Source: an uncultured Enorma sp. (GTDB taxonomy: Bacteria; Actinomycetota; Coriobacteriia; Coriobacteriales; Coriobacteriaceae). From it: a stretch of DNA of 25,203 nucleotides. The notes beneath the pieces are model-generated. The model was not told the DNA's origin. It did not search any database and was given only the letters and a program-made list of their open reading frames with translations. A program made the translations under genes and the position numbers. This document shows positions 13,759 through 21,293 of this stretch, in pieces. Numbering within the stretch: the stretch's first letter is position 1; each line of letters starts with the position of its first letter. The stretch is taken from positions 1-25,203 of the forward strand of contig CAJLVH010000013.1 in NCBI GenBank assembly GCA_905210055.1, given 5' to 3'.

Positions 13759-16485
13759 ATGGCATCCAAGGAAACAACGCGGCAAACGGAGGACGCAGGC
13801 GCTGTCCCCGCATCGGCCAGCTCGTTCGCTGCCGGCACCGGCAGCACGGGCGAGCACGGGTCGCTCGGCGCGCTCTCCCCCAGCTGGTGGGAGCCCGAAG
13901 AAGGCGAAGAGCCGGAGCCCTGGCTCACGCCCGACCAGGCATTCGAGCGCTTCCTCGCATGGTGCGAGGCGCGCGGCATCGAGCTCTGGCCGCACCAGGA
14001 GGAAGCCCTCATGGACCTCGCCGCGGGCGACCACGTAATCTTGGGCACACCCACGGGCTCCGGCAAGTCGCTCGTCGCGCTCGGCATGCTGTTCCTCGGC
14101 ATGGCGCAGGGACGGCGCGCGTATTACACGGCGCCCATCAAGGCACTCGTAAGCGAGAAGTTCTTCGATCTGGTCGAGGTACTCGGCCGCGACAACGTCG
14201 GCATGATCACCGGCGATACGCACATCAACACGCAGGCACCCGTCATCTGCTGCACGGCAGAGATCCTTGCCAACCAGGCGCTCCGCGAGGGCGAGGACAC
14301 AGACGTGGGCGTCGTCGCCATGGACGAGTTTCATTACTTCGCCGATCCCGACCGCGGCTGGGCGTGGCAGGTGCCGCTGCTCACGTTGCCGCACACGCAG
14401 TTCATGCTCATGAGCGCCACACTCGGCGACGTGTCGCATATCTCAGCCGCGCTCCACGAGCAAACCGGCACGCCCGTGGACGAAGTCACCGATGCGCCCC
14501 GTCCCGTGCCGCTCGCCTACGACTACGTCGACACCGCGCTCGAGGGCACAGTCGAACTCGCGCTTCGCCGCGGCGAAGCACCGCTCTACATCGTGCACTT
14601 CTCGCAAGATGCAGCGCTCGCCACGGCGCAATCGCTCGCGAATTTCGGCGTGGCGAGCAAGGAGCAGCGCGAGGCCATCAAAGACGCCGCCAAGGGGACG
14701 CGTTTCACCACGGCCTTCGGCAAGATCTTGAAGCGCCTGCTCGCGAACGGCGTGGGCGTACACCATGCCGGCATGCTGCCGCGCTACCGCCTGCTTGTCG
14801 AGAAGCTCGCACAGCAGGGGCTGCTACCGGTAATCTGCGGCACGGACACGCTCGGCGTCGGCATCAACGTACCCATCCACACCGTGGTGCTCACCGCGCT
14901 CACCAAGTTCGACGGCTACAAGATGCGCCGCCTGCGGGCGCGCGAGTTCCACCAGATCGCCGGACGCGCCGGACGCGCGGGCTTCGATACCGAGGGCATG
15001 GTCATCGCCGAGGCGCCGGAGCACGACATCGAGAACGCGAAGCTCATGGCAAAAGCGGGCAACGACCCCAAGAAGCTGCGCAAACTCAAGAAGAAGAAAC
15101 CGCCCGAGGGCTTCGTGACCTGGAACAAGCAAACATTCGAGCGCCTGTGCGAGGCTGCGCCGGAGACGCTCAAACCGCGCATGCGCGTCACGAACTCCAT
15201 GGTGCTCTCTATGGTCGAACGCGGCGGCGACGCGCGTGCCCGCGTGCACGACCTCATCGAGCGCAGCCTGCAGACGCCCGAGGAGAAGCTCAAGCTCGAG
15301 ACGCGTGCGGACGAGATCTTCGCCACGCTCATCGACACCGGCGTCGTGGTGCGCGAAGAGGTTCAGGCCGAGGATGCCGAGCGTGAAGAGAGCCCGGCTG
15401 CCGGCATCGAGCCGTCATCCGACTCCTCAGCAACCGCCACGCCTGTCGTGAACTACTCCCTTACCGTCGACCTACCCGAGGACTTCGCCCTCGACCAGCC
15501 GCTCTCGCCGTTTCTGCTTGCAGCTCTCGAACTCCTTGACCCCGAGAGCGAATCCTATACGTTCGACCTCATCTCCATGGTGGAGGCAACGCTCGAAGAT
15601 CCCAAGCAGGTGCTGCGTGCGCAGGAACGCCAGGCGCGCGACGCCGCGATGGCGGCCATGAAGGCGGACGGCATCGACTACGAGGAGCGCTTGGAGCGCC
15701 TCCAAGATGTGACCTACCCCAAGCCGCTCGAGGACATGCTCGACGCCGCCTTCGCCCAGTACTGCACGAAGGTGCCCTGGGCAGCGGACTACGCACTCAG
15801 CCCGAAGTCCGTCCTGCGCGACATGCTCGAGAGCGCCGCGGACTTCAAGGGGTACATCCAGAAGCTCGGCATCGCGCGTTCCGAGGGTATCTTGTTGCGC
15901 TACCTGGCCGAAGCGTTCCGTTCGCTCGACCGCACCGTGCCCATGGACAAGCGAAACGAGCAGCTTGAAGACATCATCTCGTGGCTCGGCCTCATGGTGC
16001 GGAGCGTCGACTCGAGCCTTGTGGACGAATGGGCGGCCGCCGGCGACACCGCCGCGCTTGACATCGCACCGCCTTCTGGTGCGGACACCGTGGTGGCAGA
16101 TCGTCGCGGCATGACGCTCCTGGTACGAAACGCCCTCTTCCACCGTGTACGGCTTGCCGCGCTGCAGCGTGCGGGAGAGCTTGGCGAGCTCGACGGCGAG
16201 TGGGGCATGGGCGAGGTGCGCTGGCAGCACGTGCTCGACGCGTTCTTCGATACCCACGAAGAGCTGCTACTCGACGCCGATGCGCGCTCGACGGCGTACT
16301 TCAGCATCGATGAACGCGACGAGCAGGCAGAGCATGTATGGCACGTGCACCAGATCTTCCATGATGCAGACGGCGACAACGACTTCGGCATCATGGCCGA
16401 TGTCGACCTCGACGCCACACAGGAAGAGAGCGAAGTCGTGTTCAAGAACTACCGCGCTGGCGCGATCGAAGAGCTGCTTGCGTAG
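13759..16485 (+). CDS. Ski2-like DEAD/DEAH-box RNA helicase with DUF3516-type C-terminus
   Basis: A 908-residue protein from the ATG at 13759 (AGAAGGA ribosome binding site). After a disordered leader (1-55) come WPHQEEAL (Q-motif region), Walker A GTPTGSGKS (96-104), TAPIKALVSEKF (Ia), DEFHYF (189-194, motif II) and SAT (219-221, III). Then follow VHHAGMLPRYR, GTDTLGVGINVP (V) and QIAGRAGRAGFD (VI). The C-terminal half (about 480-908) is helical and acidic, like the DUF3516 extension of actinobacterial Ski2-type helicases. These act on RNA in turnover or ribosome-related steps, in the cytoplasm. An Ala/Ser-rich, poorly conserved patch lies near 535-560. The open frame upstream to 13618 lacks a ribosome binding site. 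Confidence 0.9.
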   Translation: MASKETTRQTEDAGAVPASASSFAAGTGSTGEHGSLGALSPSWWEPEEGEEPEPWLTPDQAFERFLAWCEARGIELWPHQEEALMDLAAGDHVILGTPTGSGKSLVALGMLFLGMAQGRRAYYTAPIKALVSEKFFDLVEVLGRDNVGMITGDTHINTQAPVICCTAEILANQALREGEDTDVGVVAMDEFHYFADPDRGWAWQVPLLTLPHTQFMLMSATLGDVSHISAALHEQTGTPVDEVTDAPRPVPLAYDYVDTALEGTVELALRRGEAPLYIVHFSQDAALATAQSLANFGVASKEQREAIKDAAKGTRFTTAFGKILKRLLANGVGVHHAGMLPRYRLLVEKLAQQGLLPVICGTDTLGVGINVPIHTVVLTALTKFDGYKMRRLRAREFHQIAGRAGRAGFDTEGMVIAEAPEHDIENAKLMAKAGNDPKKLRKLKKKKPPEGFVTWNKQTFERLCEAAPETLKPRMRVTNSMVLSMVERGGDARARVHDLIERSLQTPEEKLKLETRADEIFATLIDTGVVVREEVQAEDAEREESPAAGIEPSSDSSATATPVVNYSLTVDLPEDFALDQPLSPFLLAALELLDPESESYTFDLISMVEATLEDPKQVLRAQERQARDAAMAAMKADGIDYEERLERLQDVTYPKPLEDMLDAAFAQYCTKVPWAADYALSPKSVLRDMLESAADFKGYIQKLGIARSEGILLRYLAEAFRSLDRTVPMDKRNEQLEDIISWLGLMVRSVDSSLVDEWAAAGDTAALDIAPPSGADTVVADRRGMTLLVRNALFHRVRLAALQRAGELGELDGEWGMGEVRWQHVLDAFFDTHEELLLDADARSTAYFSIDERDEQAEHVWHVHQIFHDADGDNDFGIMADVDLDATQEESEVVFKNYRAGAIEELLA

Positions 16486-16665
16486 CTGCCGTGTGCGCAA
16501 GCAAGCCACCGCTCCCGGCAACATGCCTTCCAATCGCCGATTCCGGTACCGCCGCACACCGATTTCTTCCCGCCGCTCGCTTGTTCGTGCGCGCATCGCG
16601 TTATGGTGCTCAACGCAGAACCGCGCCAGGTGTCCCAACATCGGGCGCCAGTCGAAAGGAGCACC

Positions 16666-17406
16666 ATGCTACTCAAGGGAAAGACCGCCGTCGTTACGGG
16701 AGGGTCACGCGGCATCGGCCTTGCGATCGTGAAGCGCTTCCTCGAAGAGGGCGCGAACGTCGCCCTTTGCGGCAGCCGTGAAGAGACGGCGCAGAAGGCT
16801 GTCGATGCCATCCTTGCCGAGAACCCCGAGGCGCCCGTTATGGGCATCTGGCCCAACGTGGGCGATGAGGCCGCGATCGAGGCGGCGTTCCGTGAGGTCA
16901 AGGATCACTTCGGTGGGCTCGACATCGTATGCAACAACGCGGGCATCTCGCAGTCCCAGCCGCTTGATGAATATCAGCCGAACGATCTTGACGGCATCGT
17001 CGACATCAACATCAAGGGAGTCTTCAACGGTTGCCAAGCTGCCGCGCGCGTACTCGAAGCCGGCGGCGTGATCATCAACACGAGCTCGATGGTCGCCAAG
17101 ATGGGCCAGCCCTCAGGCGTCGCCTACCCCATGAGCAAGTTCGCCGTGAACGGTCTCACCATCTCGCTTGCTCGCGAACTGGGTCCTGCCGGCATCCGCG
17201 TGAACGCCGTTGCGCCGGGCGTCACCGCGACCGACATGGTAGCGAGCCTGCCCGAAGAGCTTATCGCCCCCATCGAGGCGGGTATCCCGCTCAAGCGCGT
17301 TGGCCAGCCGGAAGACGTTGCGAACGCCTTCGTGTTCCTCGCAAGCGACCTTGCTTCCTATGTTACCGGCGAAGTGCTTGCGGTCGATGGCGGTATGACG
17401 GTCTAG
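16666..17406 (+). CDS. Short-chain dehydrogenase/reductase (FabG- or hydroxysteroid-dehydrogenase-like)
   Basis: A 246-residue classical SDR. It has the Rossmann glycine motif TGGSRGIG (11-18), NNAG (90-93), catalytic Ser140/141 (INTSSMV), Tyr154-x3-Lys158 (YPMSK) and the SDR C-terminal GYVTGEVLAVDGG pattern. The start has an AAAGGAG ribosome binding site. Relatives include 3-oxoacyl-ACP reductase and the 7-alpha-hydroxysteroid dehydrogenases of gut clostridia. The stretches INIKGVFNGCQ, GVIINTSSMV and PLKRVGQPEDVANAFVFLASDLAS recall the latter, but resemblance between these subfamilies is too general to decide. It has its own intrinsic terminator. Confidence 0.88.
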   Translation: MLLKGKTAVVTGGSRGIGLAIVKRFLEEGANVALCGSREETAQKAVDAILAENPEAPVMGIWPNVGDEAAIEAAFREVKDHFGGLDIVCNNAGISQSQPLDEYQPNDLDGIVDINIKGVFNGCQAAARVLEAGGVIINTSSMVAKMGQPSGVAYPMSKFAVNGLTISLARELGPAGIRVNAVAPGVTATDMVASLPEELIAPIEAGIPLKRVGQPEDVANAFVFLASDLASYVTGEVLAVDGGMTV

Positions 17407-17434
17407 ACTCTGGCATCTGCTCATCAGAGTCTCC

Positions 17435-17466
17435 AGAGGGCGTACATCCGTGCGCCCTCTTTTTTG
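17435..17466 (+). terminator. Intrinsic terminator of the SDR gene
   Basis: The arms AGAGGGCG (17435-17442) and CGCCCTCT (17453-17460) are exact complements around a 10-base loop and are followed by six T. It lies 28 bases after the SDR stop. Confidence 0.85.
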
Positions 17467-17492
17467 CCAAACCCAGCTTCGATCGCTGCGTC

Positions 17493-17819
17493 CTACCGCG
17501 CATCCGAGACGTAGACACCCACACGCACCTGATGCCAAGGGCTGCGCTCCGGTGCGACCTGTTGCACAACGCACTCGAACGCATCTCCGTGTCCGTAGAA
17601 CATGAGCGTGGCGAGCATCTCGTTCATATCTGCCGGAACATAACCGAGCTTTGTACCGCCACGGCGGATAGCGATGGCATTGGGGTCATGCGGGTTATCG
17701 AACTCCGGCACAAGGTCGAGCTCCATACCCGCTGCAAGCTCCCCCAGCACGCGAGCACCATCCCAGTGCTGGAATCCGGCGATATAGAACGACATGAGGA
17801 CAGGCGACGGCTCGTACAT
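17493..17819 (-). CDS. HIRAN-domain protein
   Basis: A 108-residue protein made almost wholly of a HIRAN domain: FYIAGFQHWDGARVL (10-24), the signature LDLVPEFDNPHDPNAIAIRRGG (37-58), and KLGYVPADMNEMLATLM. In HLTF/Rad5 and bacterial SNF2 proteins this fold binds 3' DNA ends or damaged DNA. The ATG at 17819 has an AGGAGGT ribosome binding site; longer upstream reading is rejected. It lies downstream of the DNA methyltransferase on the same strand, with a 170-base gap holding its own likely promoter. A DNA-end-binding accessory role beside a restriction locus is possible but unproven; stand-alone HIRAN proteins are also common elsewhere. Confidence 0.85.
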   Translation of the reverse strand: MYEPSPVLMSFYIAGFQHWDGARVLGELAAGMELDLVPEFDNPHDPNAIAIRRGGTKLGYVPADMNEMLATLMFYGHGDAFECVVQQVAPERSPWHQVRVGVYVSDAR

Positions 17820-17903
17820 GGCGACCTCCTTTGGTCGACGTGCGCCGGCGGCTCTCCTGCAACCACTGGCGCACCCTTTTCGGTACGAGCGTAGTATCAA
17901 CCC

Positions 17904-17918
17904 CCATGCGGACAAAAA
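17904..17918. repeat. 15-bp direct repeat, left copy (CCATGCGGACAAAAA)
   Basis: This copy is identical to 19330-19344 and in the same orientation. The two bracket the DNA methyltransferase gene. On the minus strand the copy lies upstream of the HIRAN gene. Confidence 0.6.
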
Positions 17919-17988
17919 ATGAGACTCGATTCGCCGCAAGGCGTATGAGACGTAGCTTAAACACCCGGAGATGGCGAGCAACCTGCCC

Positions 17989-19274
17989 CTACTCCCCCGC
18001 CTCCGGCCAGATCACGTCCATGCCATCGTCCGCAGAGATGTAGCCAAGCGCAGCGAGCACGCAGCGACCCACGTGGTAGCCCAGATTCACGGGCACGGCG
18101 TTGCCAATCTGCTTGTATTGGTGCGCCATGGATCCGCAGAACTCCCAATCGTCCGGGAAGGTTTGGATGCGCGCGTACTCGCGCACGGTGAGCGGGCGCG
18201 TCTCTTCCGGATGGCAGCGCTCGGTTTGCTTCTGCGCCGGCGCGCACGTGAGCGTGAGGCTCGGCTCATCCCACGAAAGGCGCCGTGCCATGCCGGTGCG
18301 CCGCCGGTGAGGTAATAGCTGCCGCCCATGTACTCCTTCTGCACCTCTTCCGGCAGGTCGCGCCAGTACCCGCCCGCCGGCACCTGCTCCATCACGCGGC
18401 GCTTCTTCTCCGGATACTCCTGCCCCGGGCTCGCAGGGCAATCGCGCAGCGCCTCGCGCAGGGTGATGAAGTAATCGCGCTCGCGTGGGAAGATGAACGG
18501 GAGGTCCAGGTCGCGACGCACGGCGAACATGATGAGCCGCTCGCGCTTCTGCGGGACATCGAGGTATTGCGAACGCAGCACGCGATACCGCACGCGATAT
18601 CCCAGCTGGTCGAGCGTTTCGAGCATCGTGGCGAGTGTGCGTCCGCCGTCGTGCCTCACCAGACCGCGCACGTTCTCGCCGATGGCGATCTTCGGCCGGA
18701 CATCGCGAATGGCGCGTGCGAACTCAAAGAAGAGCGTGCCGCGCGTATCCTCGAAACCGCGGCTCTTACCCGCGTAGCTGAATGCCTGGCACGGGAACCC
18801 CGCCTGGATGACCTCGGCCTGCATGTCTGCGAAATCGACCTCGCACACGTCGCGGTTGTCGACGTTCCAGCCAAGTCCGTGGGTCTCGCTGTTGTGCACG
18901 AGCGTTGTCGCCGCATCGCGATCAAGCTCGTTGAGGTACACGTGCTTGAGCCCCGCGTTGTGGAAGCCCAGCGCGGTTCCCCCTCCGCCCGCGAAAAGAT
19001 CGATGCACGTCGCTCCGTCAAAGAGCTCCCCGCTTTCGAGCACGCGGTACTGCGATTCGCCCTCACCGTTGAGTTTACGGTGCAGACGCTCGAGCTCCGC
19101 TCGCGAGAACAGGCGGCGATTCCGGGCGTCGCGCGTGTCCTTGATGAGGCCGAGTTTGCTCCAGCGACGCACGGTATCGACCGAAACGCCGAGCTCAGCC
19201 GCAGCCGCTGACGCCGTGACCAGTCCTTCTGCGGCTTGTTCCGTAGATTCGCTCGCTGCGTCGCTCATCGGCAT
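17989..19274 (-). pseudogene. MerR-HTH fused C5-cytosine DNA methyltransferase, frameshifted near 18300
   Basis: Residues 17-66 are a MerR-type helix-turn-helix (LVTASAAAAELGVSVDTVRRW through RDARNRRLFSRAELERL). From residue 86 follows a C5 methyltransferase: motif I IDLFAGGGGTALGF (91-104), motif IV GFPCQAFSYAG with catalytic Cys162, motif VI ENVRGL (200-205) and motif VIII PQKRERLIMFAVR. After YYLTGG (about 18305) the family pattern jumps frame to RTGMARRLSWDEPSLTL, motif IX RPLTVREYARIQTFPDDW and motif X QYKQIGNAVPVNLG, stopping at 17989. One missing C in GGCGGC-GCACC explains the shift. Restored length is about 428 residues. The start is the ATG at 19274 or, with better ribosome-binding spacing (AAGGA), 19268. 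It should protect DNA against the upstream endonuclease. Confidence 0.85.
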
Positions 19275-19291
19275 CCATCCTTTTCGTCCAA

Positions 19292-19322
19292 AAAATAACC
19301 CCTACCTATGCAGGGGTTACAA
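19292..19322 (-). promoter_or_regulatory. MerR-type promoter with 19-bp spacer dyad upstream of the DNA methyltransferase
   Basis: On the minus strand TTGTAA (19322-19317) and TATTTT (19297-19292) are spaced by 19 bases. An exact inverted repeat TAACCCCT-N8-AGGGGTTA (19296-19319) fills the spacer. A dyad in an over-long spacer is the standard architecture of promoters that MerR proteins activate by DNA untwisting. The downstream gene carries a MerR-type helix-turn-helix, so autoregulation is likely. Confidence 0.65.
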
Positions 19323-19329
19323 TATCTTA

Positions 19330-19344
19330 CCATGCGGACAAAAA
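19330..19344. repeat. 15-bp direct repeat, right copy (CCATGCGGACAAAAA)
   Basis: Identical to 17904-17918. Its A-run is also the T-tract (minus strand) of the endonuclease terminator, and the rest sits just upstream of the methyltransferase promoter. Confidence 0.6.
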
Positions 19345-19372
19345 GCGTGCGCCGTGCGCGGTAGCACACGCT
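19339..19372 (-). terminator. Intrinsic terminator of the restriction endonuclease gene
   Basis: On the minus strand AGCGTGTGC (19372-19364) pairs with GCGCACGCT (19352-19344, one G-T wobble) and is followed by a T-tract. It lies 28 bases after the endonuclease stop and insulates the methyltransferase promoter. Confidence 0.7.
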
Positions 19373-19399
19373 CCTTGTTGTCGTATCGTCGCTTGTCCT

Positions 19400-20125
19400 C
19401 TACACCGCGGGCTTCTCGGGAAACACATCACCGAACAACCGCTCGGCAAGCTCCTGTTCGGAGGCGACCGCCGCCGGCAACCCATGCTCCACGCGCACAT
19501 CATCCAAAACCGCCGGCATCGCACGATACAATTCGTGCAGAGCCGTAGGCCGATCGAACGCGAAAGCATACGCCGTCACGCCGTCGCAGCATCGAACGCG
19601 CTCGTCCGACGTGCGTCCGGAGGGCACCCACGGCCGGTCGTAGGGCTCACGTGCGCCGGGAATCACCTGAACCAGGTACGATACGGCGCCGTTGCTCTGC
19701 GCAAGGAACTTCAGCTTATCCCAGACATCTTTCTCGTCCGATGCCTTGATGGTGTTGAAGCGATTCTTTACCTCGAAATACCCGGGCTTTTCCCACGTAG
19801 GAAGCAGCACGCCCGGCGCCGTGCGCAAATCCACGCCGCCACCGTTCGACCCAAGCTCGGTGAGACGCGGCGACAACCCAAGCACCTTCTGATGCCATAG
19901 GCCGATAGCGTTCGAGAGCGATTTGTTCCGCGAACGGAGATCGTCGAAATCGACGATGGCCTGAAGCGGCTCATCGAGAAGTTTCGCCTGCGCAACAAGC
20001 GTGAAGGGATCGGGCGGAAGCGGCTTGCCGTTGCGCGCGGAAAGCATCTTGCCAAAGACATGATCCGCCACTTCGAAGAGACGCTGCTCGTCGATCCACG
20101 AAAGCCCGTAGGCATGCATGACCAT
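19400..20125 (-). CDS. Type II restriction endonuclease, Eco47II-like (PD-(D/E)XK)
   Basis: A 241-residue protein from the ATG at 20125 with an AAAGGAG ribosome binding site. The core shows NGGGVDLRTAPG (Asp99) followed by GYFEVKNRFNTIKASDEKDVWDKL (Glu118-x-Lys120), the D...ExK site of PD-(D/E)XK nucleases. The 'EVKNRxNTxxxS' wording, the strand VSYLVQVIPGAREPYDRPWV, and the ending in LYRAMPAVLDDV resemble the Eco47II/Sau96I-like family as I remember it, whose members cut GGNCC or GGWCC. It precedes the C5 methyltransferase on the same strand, with its own terminator. Recognition sequence is inference only. Confidence 0.72.
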   Translation of the reverse strand: MVMHAYGLSWIDEQRLFEVADHVFGKMLSARNGKPLPPDPFTLVAQAKLLDEPLQAIVDFDDLRSRNKSLSNAIGLWHQKVLGLSPRLTELGSNGGGVDLRTAPGVLLPTWEKPGYFEVKNRFNTIKASDEKDVWDKLKFLAQSNGAVSYLVQVIPGAREPYDRPWVPSGRTSDERVRCCDGVTAYAFAFDRPTALHELYRAMPAVLDDVRVEHGLPAAVASEQELAERLFGDVFPEKPAV

Positions 20126-20232
20126 CTTTACTCCTTTCACGGTCGGCAACAGCATAACGCATGGTGCCTCGGCCACAACGCGCCGTCACAAGTTACCCTC
20201 ATATTACTTACTGTGGAGGTCGTGCGTGCTTT

Positions 20233-20254
20233 TAAGAATCGTTCTCAATATGAT
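20233..20254 (+). promoter_or_regulatory. Candidate Fur-family operator and -10 upstream of rubrerythrin
   Basis: TAAGAAT-C-GTTCTCA (20233-20247) is a 7-1-7 imperfect dyad; its reverse, TGAGAAC-G-ATTCTTA, is close to the TGAtAAT-N-ATTaTCA Fur-family pattern. TATGAT (20249-20254) beside it could be a -10. The rubrerythrin ATG is 98 bases downstream. Iron or peroxide control would be expected for such a gene. Confidence 0.35.
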
Positions 20255-20351
20255 TCAACTCCGCCAACAATTTGCCATAATCGGAGGCGTTAGGCGCGCT
20301 TGGTTACAACCGTTGCCAAGACGCGCGATTTCCTACTCAAAGGAGTGCACC

Positions 20352-20909
20352 ATGAAGTTCGTTTGCCCCGTTTGCGGTTATGTTGAGGAGTTCGACGGCG
20401 AGGAGCTGCCCGAGGGTTTCAAGTGCCCCCAGTGCGGCGTTGACGGCTCCCGCTTCACCAAGATGGCTGGCGATATGACCTGGGCTGCCGAGCACGTCGT
20501 GGGCGTGGGCAAGCTCCCCGAGGTCTCTGAGGACATCGTGAACGACCTCCGCGCCAACTTCGAGGGCGAGTGCTCCGAGGTGGGCATGTACCTCGCCATG
20601 GCGCGCGTCGCGCACCGTGAGGGCTACCCGGAGATCGGCCTGTACTGGGAGAAGGCCGCCTATGAGGAGGCTGAGCACGCCGCCAAGTTCGCCGAGCTTC
20701 TGGGCGAGGTCGTGACCGACTCCACCAAGAAGAACCTCGAGATGCGCGTTGAGGCCGAGAACGGTGCCACCGCTGGCAAGACCGACCTCGCCAAGCGCGC
20801 CAAGGCCGCTGGCCTCGATGCCATCCACGACACCGTGCACGAGATGGCGCGCGACGAGGCTCGCCACGGCAAGGCTTTCGCGGGTCTGCTTAAGCGTTAC
20901 TTCGGCTAA
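20352..20909 (+). CDS. Rubrerythrin with N-terminal rubredoxin domain (reverse rubrerythrin)
   Basis: A 185-residue protein. Residues 1-32 form a rubredoxin iron site with two Cys pairs (CPVC 5-8, CPQC 25-28). The remainder is a ferritin-like four-helix bundle carrying di-iron ligands in FEGECSEVGMYLAMARVA, YEEAEHAAKFAELLGE and ARDEARHGKAF. The rubredoxin-first order defines the reverse rubrerythrins, which reduce hydrogen peroxide (and oxygen) in anaerobes. The ATG at 20352 follows AAAGGAG. Codons are strongly biased, suggesting high expression. A possible Fur-type box lies upstream and a strong terminator downstream. Confidence 0.93.
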   Translation: MKFVCPVCGYVEEFDGEELPEGFKCPQCGVDGSRFTKMAGDMTWAAEHVVGVGKLPEVSEDIVNDLRANFEGECSEVGMYLAMARVAHREGYPEIGLYWEKAAYEEAEHAAKFAELLGEVVTDSTKKNLEMRVEAENGATAGKTDLAKRAKAAGLDAIHDTVHEMARDEARHGKAFAGLLKRYFG

Positions 20910-20937
20910 ACCGCACAAAAACAACCTAGCTGTTTTG

Positions 20938-20969
20938 AGGGGCCGTTCGAAAGAACGGCTCCCTTTTTT
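20938..20969 (+). terminator. Intrinsic terminator of the rubrerythrin gene
   Basis: The arms GCCGTTC (20942-20948) and GAACGGC (20953-20959) around a GAAA tetraloop are extended by GGG/(T)CC pairs. Six T follow. Confidence 0.9.
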
Positions 20970-20991
20970 GGTTCGAGGAACCCTGTCGCGC

Positions 20992-21134
20992 CATTCGCGA
21001 CGGATATCAACGGTTATAAACGGATGTGCCGAGTAGACACACGAAATGCTGCATCAAAAGTGCAGGTCACAAGCTTACGTCGGTACCGGCTACTCGACGA
21101 ATCGAGAAATAACCGTTGATAACCGTCGCGAGTG
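20992..21134. repeat. Nested inverted repeats with 10-bp-spaced ACGG iterons
   Basis: The outer arms (20996-21017 and 21109-21130) match as reverse complements at 21 of 22 positions and extend imperfectly to 20992 and 21134. An inner pair, CGAGTAG (21030-21036) and CTACTCG (21090-21096), lies within. The left arm has ACGG at 21000, 21010 and 21020, exactly one helical turn apart. The right arm has the same ten-base unit (ACGGTTATCA) twice on the minus strand. No gene spans the region. This element fills much of the 384-base gap 20910-21293, together with the two terminators and a 14-base palindrome (GAGCATTAATGCTC, 21200-21213). Confidence 0.7.
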
Positions 21135-21229
21135 ATATCTCCCCTGTGAAATCTATGCGATCGATCGCGCGATTCCCCGGGTGCCCAACGCATCTCCGAG
21201 AGCATTAATGCTCGACCTGCATCGTTAAC

Positions 21230-21260
21230 GAAAAGGGAGGCGTCCTGCTGGACACCCCCC
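21230..21260 (-). terminator. Intrinsic terminator of the RGG-tailed regulator gene
   Basis: On the minus strand the stem 21260-21250 pairs along all 11 positions (two G-U wobbles) with 21245-21235 around an AGCA loop, then four T follow. It lies about 34 bases beyond the stop at 21294. Confidence 0.8.
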
Positions 21261-21293
21261 ATCGTGCTATACGAGCTTGGATGTAGTGCGAAC

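Noticed and set aside
13701..15386. 561-residue open frame on the plus strand
   Set aside because: It is a +1 shadow of the Ski2-like helicase gene: Arg/His/Ala-rich with no recognisable domain, while the other frame carries all helicase motifs.
16666..17406. Collinsella 7-beta-hydroxysteroid dehydrogenase
   Set aside because: As I recall that enzyme, its N-terminal glycine motif and active-site surroundings differ clearly from this protein.
20118..20351. Upstream extension of the rubrerythrin frame
   Set aside because: It covers the divergent promoter region; the ATG at 20352 has a good ribosome binding site and gives the normal family length.
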